Position numbers and translations under genes: made by a program. A stretch of DNA of 31,631 bases from a virus. Location of the stretch: the IMG/VR virus record IMGVR_UViG_3300043436_003658, positions 1 to 31,631 of that record. One strand, given 5' to 3'. The notes below the pieces were generated by a model. That model made no database searches. It was not told the origin of the DNA and saw only the letters and a program-made list of their open reading frames with translations. Position 1 is the first letter of the stretch. Every line of letters begins with the position of its first letter. This document shows positions 24,439-31,177 of this stretch, piece by piece.

Positions 24439-24960
24439 CTATTTACTTTTTACTATTTCATTCAACCAAGGTTTCATACTTACTGGTTTACCTGTTAGGA
24501 TAGCAGCAAGATCTCGGATTGTTAATTGATCAATTGGCAAGTCTTGATCAGGATCAGGCATATCAAATTCATCTATTGAAGATGGTATATCAGAACAAAC
24601 AATTAACTCATCTACAGGGATGATATATCTAATTGTTTGCATCTCTGATGCTGGATGCGCAGTCCTATATTCTGAAGTGTAATGTGGATTGTATACCCAT
24701 TTGTATAGTGTCCGTGTTTCATCTTCAGAATCATAATTTCTACTCACAAATTCAGTGTAGATGTCTTCTCCTCTTTCCATTTCACTTGGAAAGAAAGAGA
24801 TAACTCTTTCACCTCTGTCTATGTAAGCCATCTTAGGAGAAAAGAATGGATCTTTTATACCTAGTCTAGCAAAGATACTTTTGTGATGAGATTTTAGATT
24901 TTCAATCTTAGCCTTCTTGTCTAATGTTTCATTGGTATTTCTTTTTGTACTAATACTCAT
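24439..24960 (-). CDS. Replication-module hypothetical protein, 173 aa
   Basis: The N-terminal part is basic (NTNETLDKKAKIENLKSHHK), the middle has a FFSPKMAYIDRGERVISFFP block, and the C terminus holds LPIDQLTIRDLAAILTGKPV followed by KPWLNEIVKSK. That C-terminal T-I-R-D-L-A-A-I-L..KPVS...WLN pattern is, from memory, common in proteins beside DnaB-like helicases in phages of Bacteroidota, but I know no assigned function. It is joined to the helicase gene upstream by ATGA. A helicase- or ATPase-interacting peptide is possible. Confidence 0.65.
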   Translation of the reverse strand: MSISTKRNTNETLDKKAKIENLKSHHKSIFARLGIKDPFFSPKMAYIDRGERVISFFPSEMERGEDIYTEFVSRNYDSEDETRTLYKWVYNPHYTSEYRTAHPASEMQTIRYIIPVDELIVCSDIPSSIDEFDMPDPDQDLPIDQLTIRDLAAILTGKPVSMKPWLNEIVKSK

Positions 24961-25949
24961 TTCTTTTTAGTTTGAATTGGTTGTTGATCTTGACCAGGAG
25001 TATCCATTTCACTGATTAACATGTTATGAAACTCTGCTTTAAAAAAACTCATACCTACCTCACCATTTCTAGATTTAATCCAATGCATTACAAGTGTATT
25101 GTCATCTTCAATAATGTATCTATCAGGGCCATAGTAGCGAATGAATCTTTTAGCAGGTCTATTGATACCTACAACTAAATCGGCATGTTGAACAAGTCCA
25201 TCACCCCCATATATATCTGACTCTAAAATAAAGTTACCGTATTTGCCATTCTCATTTCTTTCAGGTCTGTCTGTATCCCTATTTAACTGGGTAAGTAGAA
25301 TGAATGCAATTGGAAATCTCTTTTTTAGTTCAGTACATGCTTCACCAAGATTAGCTAATGTTTCTTGTTTACTAGCTTCATTATCACTTTTCTTGATCAA
25401 TACAGAGTGGTCCAGGGTTACAATGGTGTTTTGATATTTAACCTCACCATTGACAGTCACAGAATACTTTTTCATATATTCCGTGATCTCAGATTTAAAT
25501 TCTTTTACGGTTACAGATTCATCTACAATATCAATAGGATATTTAGATGCTTCCTTGGCGTATGCATGACATGTTTTAATTACATCATCAGATACTACAA
25601 TACCTTCTTCTTCTGCACTACATAGATACCTATAGGTTTCTTTAGTTACAGAAGAGAACTCACGAAGCTTAGTAGTTCTACCAAACATTTCTAATTGAAA
25701 CTGTAGTACTCTAATGTTAAGACCGGGATTTAATTTAAAACCTTCTCTTACAATTTGATCTACCATCAAAGTTTTACCAGAAGCAGGACGCGCACCAATA
25801 ACTGTAATGGTATTGAACTCAATTCCATTTAGTGTTGCACTGTTGAACTTAGGCCATGGAGTTTTGTAGCTAGGAATAGTACCGAGCTGTTTACCCTTCA
25901 TGTATTTTAATGCATCAAGGTAATGGTCTTTATGGCTTTTCCACTTCAT
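24957..25949 (-). CDS. dnaB: DnaB-family replicative DNA helicase
   Basis: 330 residues comprising a RecA-like helicase core with only a short N-terminal lead and no typical DnaB N-terminal domain. Walker A is GARPASGKTL (52-61) after the ITVIG strand. Walker B is NTIVTLDHSV, followed by a FILLTQLNRDTDRP motif (H3-like), then DGLVQHADLVVGINRP and LVMHWIKSRNGEVG carrying the basic arginine-finger region. This fits hexameric phage replicative helicases (SF4). The operon supplies a separate primase, SSB and polymerase, so a full replisome is present. ATGA overlaps couple it to the genes on both sides. Confidence 0.88.
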   Translation of the reverse strand: MKWKSHKDHYLDALKYMKGKQLGTIPSYKTPWPKFNSATLNGIEFNTITVIGARPASGKTLMVDQIVREGFKLNPGLNIRVLQFQLEMFGRTTKLREFSSVTKETYRYLCSAEEEGIVVSDDVIKTCHAYAKEASKYPIDIVDESVTVKEFKSEITEYMKKYSVTVNGEVKYQNTIVTLDHSVLIKKSDNEASKQETLANLGEACTELKKRFPIAFILLTQLNRDTDRPERNENGKYGNFILESDIYGGDGLVQHADLVVGINRPAKRFIRYYGPDRYIIEDDNTLVMHWIKSRNGEVGMSFFKAEFHNMLISEMDTPGQDQQPIQTKKK

Positions 25950-26539
25950 AAGATCTTTGTTTTAAAGTATTTTTCCTTAGTGTAATTCTTATTGTTTACA
26001 ATTTTATCACAGTAGTCTGCCAGATCAGAGTGTACTACTCTGGTGCCATCTTCTTTACGGATAAAATACAATGCAGTTCTCATGTATAAATAATTCTTAG
26101 CTCTAAACTCTTCTATATAAGTGTTAGTAGCATCTAGGATTACTTCCCATGAGTAATTGTAGTTCTCAAAAAACCATCTGAAATTAGTTTCAATGTTCTT
26201 CTTATTGCCTCTAGCGTATTTACCATTAGGCAGTTTAGCTGTAGGAAAAGATTCAATGTATGCTGCAATTTGTTCATTGTAATCAGCACCCATTATCTCA
26301 TCTAATTTTAGTTTCTTTTTTGTTGCAAACAAATCATCTATGCTTTCAATAACTTTGATTGCGAATGGTGTAAAATCATTCTCTTCAAAGTCCCAAAGTC
26401 TGCCTCCAAGAATATCTTTTGCTTCATCAGTTGCATCTCTTTGCATGTATTGTTTATACAAAATAAGATACTGTTTAATACTGATTTTGTGATGCTTGAG
26501 TCTATCAAATAGACTGCTTTGTTTGAGCTTTTTTTTCAT
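25946..26539 (-). CDS. Hypothetical replication protein, 197 aa (possible helicase loader)
   Basis: I chose the ATG at 26539 (MKKKLKQSSLFDRLK); a TTG at 26572 would add 11 residues. It is helical and basic at the start. The second half carries KNIETNFRWFFENYNYSWEV, then a TNTYIEEFRAKNYLYMRTA segment, then LYFIRKEDG and SDLADYCDKI. Such a helical unit followed by 'YF I.K... S.LA..C' resembles proteins encoded beside DnaB in phages of Bacteroidota and, loosely, helicase-loader or replisome-organiser C-terminal domains. No ATPase motif is seen, so a DnaC type is excluded. ATGA coupling to the helicase gene supports a loader-like or stabilising role by position only. Confidence 0.6.
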   Translation of the reverse strand: MKKKLKQSSLFDRLKHHKISIKQYLILYKQYMQRDATDEAKDILGGRLWDFEENDFTPFAIKVIESIDDLFATKKKLKLDEIMGADYNEQIAAYIESFPTAKLPNGKYARGNKKNIETNFRWFFENYNYSWEVILDATNTYIEEFRAKNYLYMRTALYFIRKEDGTRVVHSDLADYCDKIVNNKNYTKEKYFKTKIL

Positions 26540-26565
26540 AGAAGGGCTACTAAGATACAAAACTT

Positions 26566-27150
26566 TTACCAATTAATTGCCTCAATATCACGAGATTCTA
26601 ATAAAGAATTGATACTGTTAATAAGTATTTCTAAACTAGATTCTGTGTCCCAAAATGCAGGCTGAGTTTCAGGTAAAAATATTTTGTAACCATACTCATC
26701 TTCAGTTACAAGCTCACCAAATTGTTGTGCATCAAAGCCAACAAATACATATACTAGATCTTTCTTATTGGCTAATAAGAAATCAATAAAATAAATGTTA
26801 AACATTCTCCATTGATCTAGCTGTTGCTCTTCATTACTATTAGTGCGAGCAAGTGTAAAGAACATAATACCTTGTTGGTTTAGTTCTTCTTTCTTTTCTA
26901 TAGATATCTCTTGTGTAGATACAAAGACTACTTTAAGATCATCTAATGCTACTGATTGGAAATCCTTAAACCAATCCTTCATAGCAGGAGAAAAGGAAAT
27001 ACCTTTACCTACATTATCAATTAGATTATCTAAGAATTTACTGAAGTCTGGTTTGTCAAACTCCTGAGTTAGGAATTTATTCCATGAACTTGTAGCGTAT
27101 TTTTCTTTCTGTTTATTAATTATATCTTTGCTATTAATATTAGAACTCAT
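26566..27150 (-). CDS. Uracil-DNA glycosylase-like protein lacking the catalytic motifs
   Basis: 194 residues that follow the UNG (family 1 uracil-DNA glycosylase) plan: SSWNKFLTQEFDKPDFSKFL (21-40, cf. W..xL..EF..PYF..L), an ISFSPAMKDWFKDFQ block (cf. iyPp...iF.AF), LDDLKVVFVSTQEIS (69-83, cf. ..DVKVVILGQDPYH), QGIMFF (cf. qGVLLLN), and LVYVFVGFDAQQF (132-144, cf. VFLLWGa.AQ). The active-site GQDPYH reads STQEIS, so the catalytic aspartate is glutamine. The HPSPLS loop is replaced by PETQPAFWDTE (160-170). It therefore probably cannot excise uracil and may instead be a structural DNA-binding or processivity-type factor, as the poxvirus UNG D4 is in part. Similarity is by eye and structure prediction would settle it. 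Its start codon overlaps that of a divergent gene. Confidence 0.6.
   Translation of the reverse strand: MSSNINSKDIINKQKEKYATSSWNKFLTQEFDKPDFSKFLDNLIDNVGKGISFSPAMKDWFKDFQSVALDDLKVVFVSTQEISIEKKEELNQQGIMFFTLARTNSNEEQQLDQWRMFNIYFIDFLLANKKDLVYVFVGFDAQQFGELVTEDEYGYKIFLPETQPAFWDTESSLEILINSINSLLESRDIEAINW
27123..27130 (+). promoter_or_regulatory. Possible -7 promoter element for the lone plus-strand gene
   Basis: TATCTTTG, a perfect match to the Bacteroidota -7 core TAnnTTTG, lies 18 bases before the ATG of the plus-strand gene, inside the first codons of the divergent gene. The same octamer occurs before the 133-residue gene. The -33 TTTG is not found at normal spacing. Confidence 0.3.
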
Positions 27151-27463
27151 GGCTACTAAAAAAATTAAAAGTGTTGTTATTAAAAGCGGAACTATTATGA
27201 ATATAGAAGTATCCGCTGAATACTACTATAGAGTTTATGATCTAATGACTAGGCTGTTAGAAAGACAACCTAATGCAAAAGAAGCATTGATTAATATTGA
27301 TACACCTGGAAAGGAATTAAGTATTTCCGAGGCAGTTATACAAACCTTTATGATGATGGTTAAATCATGTGAAGAGTTTGCAGATAAGAACAAGACTGAC
27401 TACACTGAAGAGGTAGAGGTAGACATTGAAGTTGATGATGATACTACTGTAGATCCTTCCTAA
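27149..27463 (+). CDS. Hypothetical protein, 104 aa, only plus-strand gene in the early block
   Basis: I chose the ATG at 27149 (MATKKIKSVVIKSGTIMNIE). The protein has a basic beta N terminus, a helical middle (AEYYYRVYDLMTRLL, then a VIQTFMMMVKSCEEFA helix) and a short acidic tail (EEVEVDIEVDDDTTVD). No minus-strand gene covers this stretch, and its sequence looks fully protein-like, so it is real. Its ATG shares two bases with the ATG of the divergent UNG-like gene (CATG at 27148-27151), and its 3' end overlaps the convergent NinB-like gene by 20 bp. It must be transcribed separately from the rest of the block. Function unknown; the small size, acidic tail and separate control would suit a regulator. 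Confidence 0.75.
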   Translation: MATKKIKSVVIKSGTIMNIEVSAEYYYRVYDLMTRLLERQPNAKEALINIDTPGKELSISEAVIQTFMMMVKSCEEFADKNKTDYTEEVEVDIEVDDDTTVDPS

Positions 27464-27839
27464 AGTTAATGTTTAAGAAGTCACCTATCAAGTATATCTT
27501 TTCAATTACATCAGACAAGCTTTCCTTAGACTCGCTACCAAAGGATTTGTAGACTTTCTTTCCATCTATGTAGGTAGTAAGCCCGCATTGGTCTTTGATA
27601 TCTTTCTTAGTCTTCTTAACATCTTCGCCTGTCTCATCAGATATTTCTTTGATCATGACATGTATCTTAGCAAGCTGAGCTTTTGTATTGTTAGGCTCCA
27701 TTGCTTCTATGATACATTCTATTTCATCATCATCAGTCAATGACTCTATGAACTCTTTGAGTCTGGCTTTCATCAGGCCATCTTTAGGAGCAAGTTTGTT
27801 ATTGACTTTTCTAAATTTAATTACACAGGTTTTTTTCAT
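27444..27839 (-). CDS. Possible NinB-like recombination protein, 131 aa
   Basis: 131 residues: KKTCVIKFRKVNNKLAPKDG, an acidic DDDEIECII segment, then NNTKAQLAKIHVMIKEISDE, TGEDVKKTKKDIKDQCGL and KSFGSESKESLSDVIEKIYLI. The 'Q-x-A-K-x-H-x-x-I-x-x-I...E' helix followed by a K-rich helix and a final S-x-E-E/x-L-S..I..I helix resembles phage NinB-type proteins (lambda Orf/NinB family, recombination mediators that bind SSB and ssDNA). The match is by eye and weak. The stop region overlaps the plus-strand gene (20 bp) and its start lies 23 bp inside the preceding gene. Confidence 0.5.
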   Translation of the reverse strand: MKKTCVIKFRKVNNKLAPKDGLMKARLKEFIESLTDDDEIECIIEAMEPNNTKAQLAKIHVMIKEISDETGEDVKKTKKDIKDQCGLTTYIDGKKVYKSFGSESKESLSDVIEKIYLIGDFLNINFRKDLQ

Positions 27840-28320
27840 TGTGTTGTTTTAATGAAGAGTGAAGATTTACAGTTTCCTTGTCCATATTTTCTACTAAATC
27901 CCAAAGTTTTTCATAATCCATATCGGGAAATTCATCATCTTCTTTGTGTATTTTGCAGGTTTCAATGTCATCTTCATCTAAATACTGATCTGTAAGTACA
28001 CCATTTTTGTAAATATACTTACCATACAAATTACCACCTGATTCTTCATATTCATATTCAAACTCCAAATCAAACAACTGAGCAATCCTTACCATGTCTT
28101 GAGGTATAGGACTCCATCTTGATTCAAAACTTATTACACCGGTGTCTGTTGTTTGTATCCAGAACATGTATCCATCTATAACACCTTCTAGAACAAATAA
28201 CATTTCACCATTACCGTGTGAATCTTGAATCTCAATTGTTTTTTCTAGTACTTTTTGAAAGTTATTTAAATTATCTTCATTACCCGTAAAGGTTACATTA
28301 TTACTACACCAGTTAGGCAT
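27817..28320 (-). CDS. MPNWC-type ferredoxin-fold phage protein (Api92/DUF1281-like)
   Basis: 167 residues starting MPNWCSNNVTFTGNEDNLNN, the signature beginning of the DUF1281/Api92-like family common on phages and plasmids. SRWSPIPQDMVRIAQLFDL further on matches the family's 'F.TkWsPP...v..Ls..fP' block, and FEYEYEESGGNLYGKYIYKNG its C-terminal strands. The family is predicted to have a ferredoxin-like fold; the molecular role is unknown. The C-terminal 50 residues are acidic and helical. The start is unambiguous because MPNWC is the conserved N terminus. It overlaps the next gene by 23 bp. Confidence 0.8.
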   Translation of the reverse strand: MPNWCSNNVTFTGNEDNLNNFQKVLEKTIEIQDSHGNGEMLFVLEGVIDGYMFWIQTTDTGVISFESRWSPIPQDMVRIAQLFDLEFEYEYEESGGNLYGKYIYKNGVLTDQYLDEDDIETCKIHKEDDEFPDMDYEKLWDLVENMDKETVNLHSSLKQHNEKNLCN

Positions 28321-28347
28321 TATGGCTCAACATGTGGGTTAATGTTT

Positions 28348-28833
28348 CTAGTATAATTCTTTTTCATCTCTCTCAGTTTTGTACGGATATTTACTTGGTC
28401 TTCCCTTTTTAACCTCTTTCTTTTTGGTTTCACGGGGGTCTCTGTTTTTCTGTAACAAGACAGGTTTAAATTTTCCATATTTTTTTATGTCTTCTGTATT
28501 TCTGGGTTTAATTGGGTAAAGACCCTCTTCAACAAATTTATTAAAATGCTGATCTATAAATTCTTTATGACCGTAAATAGGAATATATTTATTTAAATAG
28601 TAATGAGCTCTGTCATGTCCACCTAAATTAAGAACATTAGATATTCCTTTTAAACTGATATCTTTACATATCTTTTTGCATAAGTGCGCAGCATGATATT
28701 TCATAGCTACATAGTACTTATCTCTTCCAGTATATGCTTTAAAATATCTGTTTAAGTGAGTGAGCTCAGGATATTTATCATAAATAGTTAGATCATGGTA
28801 ATAATTTTTGTTTATTAGACCGTGATTCATCAT
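28348..28833 (-). CDS. DnaA domain IV-like DNA-binding protein with AT-hook-like tail
   Basis: 161 residues, highly basic and histidine-rich. GRDKYYVAMKYHAAHLCKKI followed by CKDISLKGISNVLNLGGHDR and AHYYLNKYI follows the layout of DnaA domain IV: a helix with R/K and A-R-x-x-x-x-L, then 't..sL..IG..fGgRDHtTV.ha'. The RDHTT signature reads HDRAH here, so the fit is partial. Near the C terminus KKGRPSKYPYK holds a GRP core like an AT-hook minor-groove binder. Together this suggests an AT-rich DNA-binding protein, possibly an origin or regulatory factor. It starts 41 bp inside the upstream gene and ends 28 bases before the MPNWC gene. Confidence 0.55.
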   Translation of the reverse strand: MMNHGLINKNYYHDLTIYDKYPELTHLNRYFKAYTGRDKYYVAMKYHAAHLCKKICKDISLKGISNVLNLGGHDRAHYYLNKYIPIYGHKEFIDQHFNKFVEEGLYPIKPRNTEDIKKYGKFKPVLLQKNRDPRETKKKEVKKGRPSKYPYKTERDEKELY

Positions 28834-29101
28834 ATATTTTTTTTTCTGCAGGACTTAAACAGTCGTATGTGTAAGTTGGTTCATTAAACATTTCTTCTTC
28901 TGTTTCATAATAGGGTTCTGTTTTGCTTCCAAGTATGTTACTGCTTTTACTTTTATGAAGAAGGGTATTCTTGTAACTATATACTACTGCAACTACTTGT
29001 TCTTCTGTAAGGTCCTTGGCTTTAGCTATAGCTTCTATGCTCCAACCAATTTGATACATTAACTTAATAGTATTACAGTTAGCGTATGACAATTCTGTCA
29101 T
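28793..29101 (-). CDS. Small protein with predicted helix-turn-helix, 102 aa
   Basis: The N terminus, NCNTIKLMYQIGWSIEAIAK and AKDLTEEQVVAVVYSYKN, reads as a helix-turn-helix of the type 'G-x-s-x-x-x-I-A-k-x-x-x-l-t-x-x-x-V' found in phage regulators. The rest is acidic and ends with a YDCLSPAEKKIYDE segment. It overlaps the next gene by 41 bp and is joined to the preceding one by ATGA. A transcriptional regulator is likely from the fold alone, but the target is unknown. Confidence 0.6.
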   Translation of the reverse strand: MTELSYANCNTIKLMYQIGWSIEAIAKAKDLTEEQVVAVVYSYKNTLLHKSKSSNILGSKTEPYYETEEEMFNEPTYTYDCLSPAEKKIYDESRSNKQKLLP

Positions 29102-29382
29102 GCTACAGGTGTGCTGAGAATCTCTTGCAGTTCTGCTTCTAATTCTGCTATTTCTTTGTTGTCAACAGGCTCAAATCTGTTAGGGTTGAAATAGTGATAG
29201 GGAAAGCATGACTCATCAAGTTTGATTTCTGCGAGTTCAAAGCCAAGTGCATTGGATGATAGTAACATCTGCACACCGATGACTGTATAAATCTGACCTT
29301 TTTTAATCCACTTGTCTTGTGGGATTTCTTGTGGCTTGTTGGCATCATTGATACACATCACTGCCATAGGTAAATCATTCAT
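29098..29382 (-). CDS. Small SH3-like conserved phage protein, 94 aa
   Basis: Pattern seen: MCINDANKPQEIPQDKWIKK, GQIYTVIGVQMLL, LGFELAEIKLD and PYHYFNPNRFEP. The order 'C.dd..kP..Ip..kW.kkG..YtV......gf.L.Ei.l.....y..f...RF' is, from memory, a recurrent small beta-barrel (SH3-like) protein in phages of Bacteroidota. Its role is not known; such small barrels often bind nucleic acid or protein. ATGA overlaps join it to both neighbours. Confidence 0.65.
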   Translation of the reverse strand: MNDLPMAVMCINDANKPQEIPQDKWIKKGQIYTVIGVQMLLSSNALGFELAEIKLDESCFPYHYFNPNRFEPVDNKEIAELEAELQEILSTPVA

Positions 29383-29588
29383 ATTTTTTTTCCTGTTTTA
29401 ATGTCTTCTACATCATCTTCAGATAAGTTTTCATACCATTCTACAAATTCATTTACAAAGTCTCCGTGTAGGTCTTCTAAGACCCCTATGAGATATGTTG
29501 TAAATATATTACTACATTGGATTTTACTAAACCCTCCGTCCCTCAGTATTGTGAGGATGTCATCCGGTATGTCAACTGTTATCTTCAT
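29379..29588 (-). CDS. Small acidic hypothetical protein, 69 aa
   Basis: MKITVDIPDDILTILRDGGF, then an amphipathic helix rich in E and D (FVNEFVEWYENLSEDDVEDI). The start resembles the N-terminal strand of ribbon-helix-helix-like proteins, but nothing decides it. ATGA overlaps on both sides. Function unknown. Confidence 0.6.
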   Translation of the reverse strand: MKITVDIPDDILTILRDGGFSKIQCSNIFTTYLIGVLEDLHGDFVNEFVEWYENLSEDDVEDIKTGKKI

Positions 29589-29884
29589 GGTGCTTGCAAC
29601 TTAATTATTTTCTGTAGGAACAATTCATTCTCTCTCTTCAGGTCTTTGATTTTATTCTCAAGATCTTTTAATCTTGTTTTATATCCCCTGCTTTTAAGAA
29701 TCAATGCTCCCTTCTCTTCTGTTTTCATTAAGTCTTTAAGCTCATCAAATTCTGATTGTAGCATGCCGAGTTGAATCTTTAGATGTTTGTTTTCTTTTTC
29801 TAAAGATTCTTTCTCATGCTGCAGCCAGATTAATTTTTCCTCCGCGGACTGCGGGCGGAAATTCATTAGTGGTTCATCTGTCAT
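29585..29884 (-). CDS. Coiled-coil protein, 99 aa
   Basis: Nearly all of residues 15-95 form a predicted coiled coil (EKLIWLQHEKESLEKENKHL, then a MLQSEFDELKDLMKTEEK stretch and a final LKRENELFLQKIIKL). No enzyme or DNA-binding motif. It is coupled to the 69-residue gene by ATGA and starts 2 bp after the ClpS-like gene ends. Could be a scaffold or partner of its neighbour; not testable from sequence. Confidence 0.65.
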   Translation of the reverse strand: MTDEPLMNFRPQSAEEKLIWLQHEKESLEKENKHLKIQLGMLQSEFDELKDLMKTEEKGALILKSRGYKTRLKDLENKIKDLKRENELFLQKIIKLQAP

Positions 29885-29886
29885 AT

Positions 29887-30108
29887 TTACTGTATTAAAT
29901 CAACCTTTAAGTTGACATTTTCTAAATCATGTTTTATATCCAGTAATTCAATGTAATCTCCTGTCATGATAGAGCATTTGCCTGCGTTGTGTGCAATCAA
30001 TACACATTGTTCAGCTTGCATTGGCAAATGATCACAGAACCTAATTAATGATGCCATTACTTTTGGAAAGCTATTGCGATCATCATTATGTAATATTAGT
30101 TTTGCCAT
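29887..30108 (-). CDS. clpS: ClpS-like N-degron adaptor
   Basis: 73 residues matching the ClpS core. LILHNDDRNSFPKVMASLIR corresponds to 'vilxNDD.t..e.Vi.vL'. The N8-D9-D10 block equals E. coli ClpS N34-D35-D36, which bind the alpha-amino group of the substrate. CDHLPMQAEQCVLIAHNAGK holds H40, equal to ClpS H66, in the 'A..l.l.vH..Gk' motif, and then come DYIELLDIK and a final LKVDLIQ. ClpS delivers proteins with N-terminal L, F, W or Y to the ClpAP/ClpCP protease. The 'QAEQC' block is, from memory, typical of Bacteroidota ClpS. The N-terminal extension E. coli ClpS needs for delivery (about 25 residues) is absent if the ATG at 30108 is used. An ATG at 30213 would add 35 residues but overlap the helicase by 128 bases. 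It overlaps the SF2 helicase by 23 bp. Confidence 0.82.
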   Translation of the reverse strand: MAKLILHNDDRNSFPKVMASLIRFCDHLPMQAEQCVLIAHNAGKCSIMTGDYIELLDIKHDLENVNLKVDLIQ

Positions 30109-31177
30109 TGTATTTAAATATTTTACTTCTATCAAAGTCTGCCAGTGCTTTCTTACACCATTTGGTATCAATTGTATTTCTGTAGCACAACAAATGTATA
30201 ACACTTTTTTCATTTGGATTAAGCCTTAGAAATCTACCTATCTTTTGGCTTAGCTTTTTCTCATTGGCATATGCATGCATAATGATACCAACTTTTAAAT
30301 CAGGTATGTTAGCTCCTTCAGCAATTTGTTGAACAGAACTTAATTTAGTGATTTTTCCTGACTTAAACAAATCTAAGTGTTCTTTAGATTTTTTTTCTTT
30401 GCTATGATAAGAGTGTTCACAAATGATATCAGCTTGCTTTGTGTAATCAGTAAAGACTAATGTCTTTTCTGTTTGTTGATCAAGCAAACGCTTAGCATAG
30501 GTAACCTTAGTGTTATAAGATTGCAATGCTTTCATGCGCATAACTCTTTTCATTGCCTTTTGATCTTCTGTTTTAGCATTACTAATCATCTTATCCCACA
30601 TAGCGTAATTAAATTGCTCTGACATCAATGCTCCTCGTGATGTTCTAAAGTTTTTTCTAGAATCTAAATCTAAAAGATGCACATAGATTTTATAATCATT
30701 AAGCAATTTATCATGTATACCTTCTTTGATTGTATACTTATAGGCTACTGGAAAGTATTCATGACAAACAATGTAACTTTCTGCTAAATAATATTTAGGA
30801 TAAGTTCCGGTTAAACCAAGCATGGTTCCTTTGTAGTGCTGCATCCAATTAGCATGCTTATACTTGGCGTTATGACATTCATCAAAGTATACAGCATCAT
30901 AGGTAAAAGGTTCTTTATGAAGACTAAGATAGGTTACAAACTTAATGTGATAGATTAAGTATCCATATCCGTGATCTTGTGCTTGTTGTAACCATTCATT
31001 ATGAATTGAAACTTTAGGAGCAACAACTAAGAACATAGCAGTATCATGATACTTTGTTACCATATGTTTTATCCCAAGCAATGTTTTACCTGCACCGGTA
31101 CCAAGTACTACACCTGCACGCTTTTTATTACCTATAGCTTCAAGACATTCTTGCTGTATAATTGATTTTTGATTCAT
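30086..31177 (-). CDS. SF2 DNA/RNA helicase (UvsW/SNF2-like)
   Basis: A 363-residue two-RecA-domain SF2 helicase: a QQECLEAI Q-motif-like start, Walker A LGTGAGKTLL with GTGAGKT (26-32), motif Ia VVAPKV, motif II YFDECHNAK (DECH 99-102), motif III LTGT (122-125). In the second domain TLVFTDYTKQADII is motif IV, QQIAEGANIPDLKVGIIMH motif V and QKIGRFLRLNPNEKS motif VI (Q..GR..R). This fits the short phage helicases (UvsW, SNF2-like) that remodel forks and recombination intermediates; related genes occur in crAss-like replication blocks. ATGA couples it to the 71-residue gene upstream. Confidence 0.88.
   Translation of the reverse strand: MNQKSIIQQECLEAIGNKKRAGVVLGTGAGKTLLGIKHMVTKYHDTAMFLVVAPKVSIHNEWLQQAQDHGYGYLIYHIKFVTYLSLHKEPFTYDAVYFDECHNAKYKHANWMQHYKGTMLGLTGTYPKYYLAESYIVCHEYFPVAYKYTIKEGIHDKLLNDYKIYVHLLDLDSRKNFRTSRGALMSEQFNYAMWDKMISNAKTEDQKAMKRVMRMKALQSYNTKVTYAKRLLDQQTEKTLVFTDYTKQADIICEHSYHSKEKKSKEHLDLFKSGKITKLSSVQQIAEGANIPDLKVGIIMHAYANEKKLSQKIGRFLRLNPNEKSVIHLLCYRNTIDTKWCKKALADFDRSKIFKYNGKTNIT

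Noticed and set aside
30109-30213. Upstream ATG giving a 35-residue extension of the ClpS-like protein
   Set aside because: It would overlap the SF2 helicase by 128 bases, much more than other junctions here, and reads like an out-of-frame shadow of helicase codons; kept as an alternative in the ClpS finding.
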